NCBI RefSeq assembly: GCF_002288265.1
Contig: NZ_CP016778.1
Coordinates: forward strand, 1,116,001-1,180,000
DNA length: 64,000 bases
DNA from: Candidatus Planktophila versatilis
GTDB lineage: Bacteria > Actinomycetota > Actinomycetes > Nanopelagicales > Nanopelagicaceae
Reading direction: 5' to 3'
The translations under genes were made by a program, and so were the position numbers. The notes beneath the pieces are model-generated. The model ran no database searches. It saw nothing but the letters and a program-made list of their open reading frames with translations, and was not told where the DNA came from. Below, piece after piece: positions 63,861 to 64,000 of this stretch (the stretch's first letter is position 1; each line of letters begins with the position of its first letter).

Positions 63861-64000
63861 ATGAATGAAGTAGTACGCGAGCTTCCTCGCGTCCCCCTGC
63901 GTGATCGCCTCACACCCGATGAGTGGCGCCGGATGGGGCTCATGTTCGGCTTCATCGCATTCCTGCACGTTGCAGGCGCCTTTCTCATGTGGAAGGCCAC
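63861..64000 (+). CDS. NicT/HoxN-family nickel/cobalt permease (partial, N-terminal part)
   Basis: Only 46 codons are in the window, and the gene runs off the right edge. The start ATG at 63861 has GGAGAGG about 8 nt before it. The protein begins MNEVVRELPRVPLRDR and continues LTPDEWRRMGLMFGFIAFLH, then VAGAFLMW. The pattern LTxxEWxRLGLMFxxIxxLHxxG is that of the first helix of actinobacterial NicT (HoxN/NixA family) as I remember it; the diagnostic HX4DH motif of the second helix lies beyond the window. Predicted to import nickel or cobalt. Confidence 0.68.
   Translation, partial: MNEVVRELPRVPLRDRLTPDEWRRMGLMFGFIAFLHVAGAFLMWKA

Noticed and set aside
1-64000. tRNA genes, rRNA, CRISPR arrays, insertion sequences, prophage
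   Set aside because: All gaps are too short for most of these, no cloverleaf or regular repeat array was seen by eye, and no transposase or integrase motif appears in any frame.

Overview
The window reads as a very compact, moderate-GC actinobacterial chromosome. Four things point to Actinobacteria: a full nuoA-to-nuoN complex I operon, a bacterial XPB helicase paired with a helicase-associated partner, a ResB/CcsB/CcdA/TlpA cytochrome c maturation block, and the order radA, mutY, clpC, lysS, coaX, panC, folK, folB, folP, folE, ftsH, hpt, tilS, which I recall from mycobacteria and streptomycetes. The base composition, the near absence of intergenic DNA and the start/stop overlaps suggest a streamlined aquatic lineage such as Nanopelagicales (acI: Planktophila/Nanopelagicus). 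That placement is an inference. I see no tRNA, rRNA, CRISPR array, insertion sequence or prophage, and no gene-free stretch longer than about 160 bases.

Layout. 1-13.7 kb (minus strand): complex I, nuoA to nuoN, with nuoN cut by the window edge. 13.8-22 kb: menaquinone synthesis (menG, menF, menD, menC, menB, menE, menA) with the biotin transporter gene bioY; this makes the quinone that complex I reduces. 22-26.3 kb (minus): cytochrome c maturation. 26.3-32.3 kb: a HAD hydrolase, the helicase-associated protein, an M20 peptidase, XPB and a glutaredoxin-like protein. 32.3-36.7 kb: a large secreted metalloprotease-like protein, a secreted repeat protein and proC. 36.7-39.8 kb (plus): a cysteine-rich protein, radA and mutY. 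39.8-54.3 kb (minus): clpC, an acetyltransferase, lysS, coaX, nadC, nadB, panC, the folate genes, ftsH, hpt and tilS. 54.3-64 kb: a NlpC/P60 wall hydrolase, an ABC exporter, metZ, ctaB, a YVTN-type propeller, a D,D-carboxypeptidase, a SPOUT methyltransferase, a TPR protein and the start of a NicT/HoxN-like nickel permease.

Most of the content is core metabolism, and I do not see a clear new multi-gene system. The signals I rate highest are these. (1) At fifteen transcription-unit heads a TANNNT hexamer lies exactly 6-8 nt before the start codon, which predicts widespread leaderless transcription and decides several starts. (2) menA appears to start at ATT behind a perfect Shine-Dalgarno, with the start codon fused to the menE stop. 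(3) A near-match to the Nur nickel-regulator box precedes the nickel permease. (4) A secreted protein combines a metalloprotease-like domain, an FN3 domain and a propeller-like repeat region. (5) disA, lsr2, panD and nadA are missing from loci where actinobacteria usually carry them.
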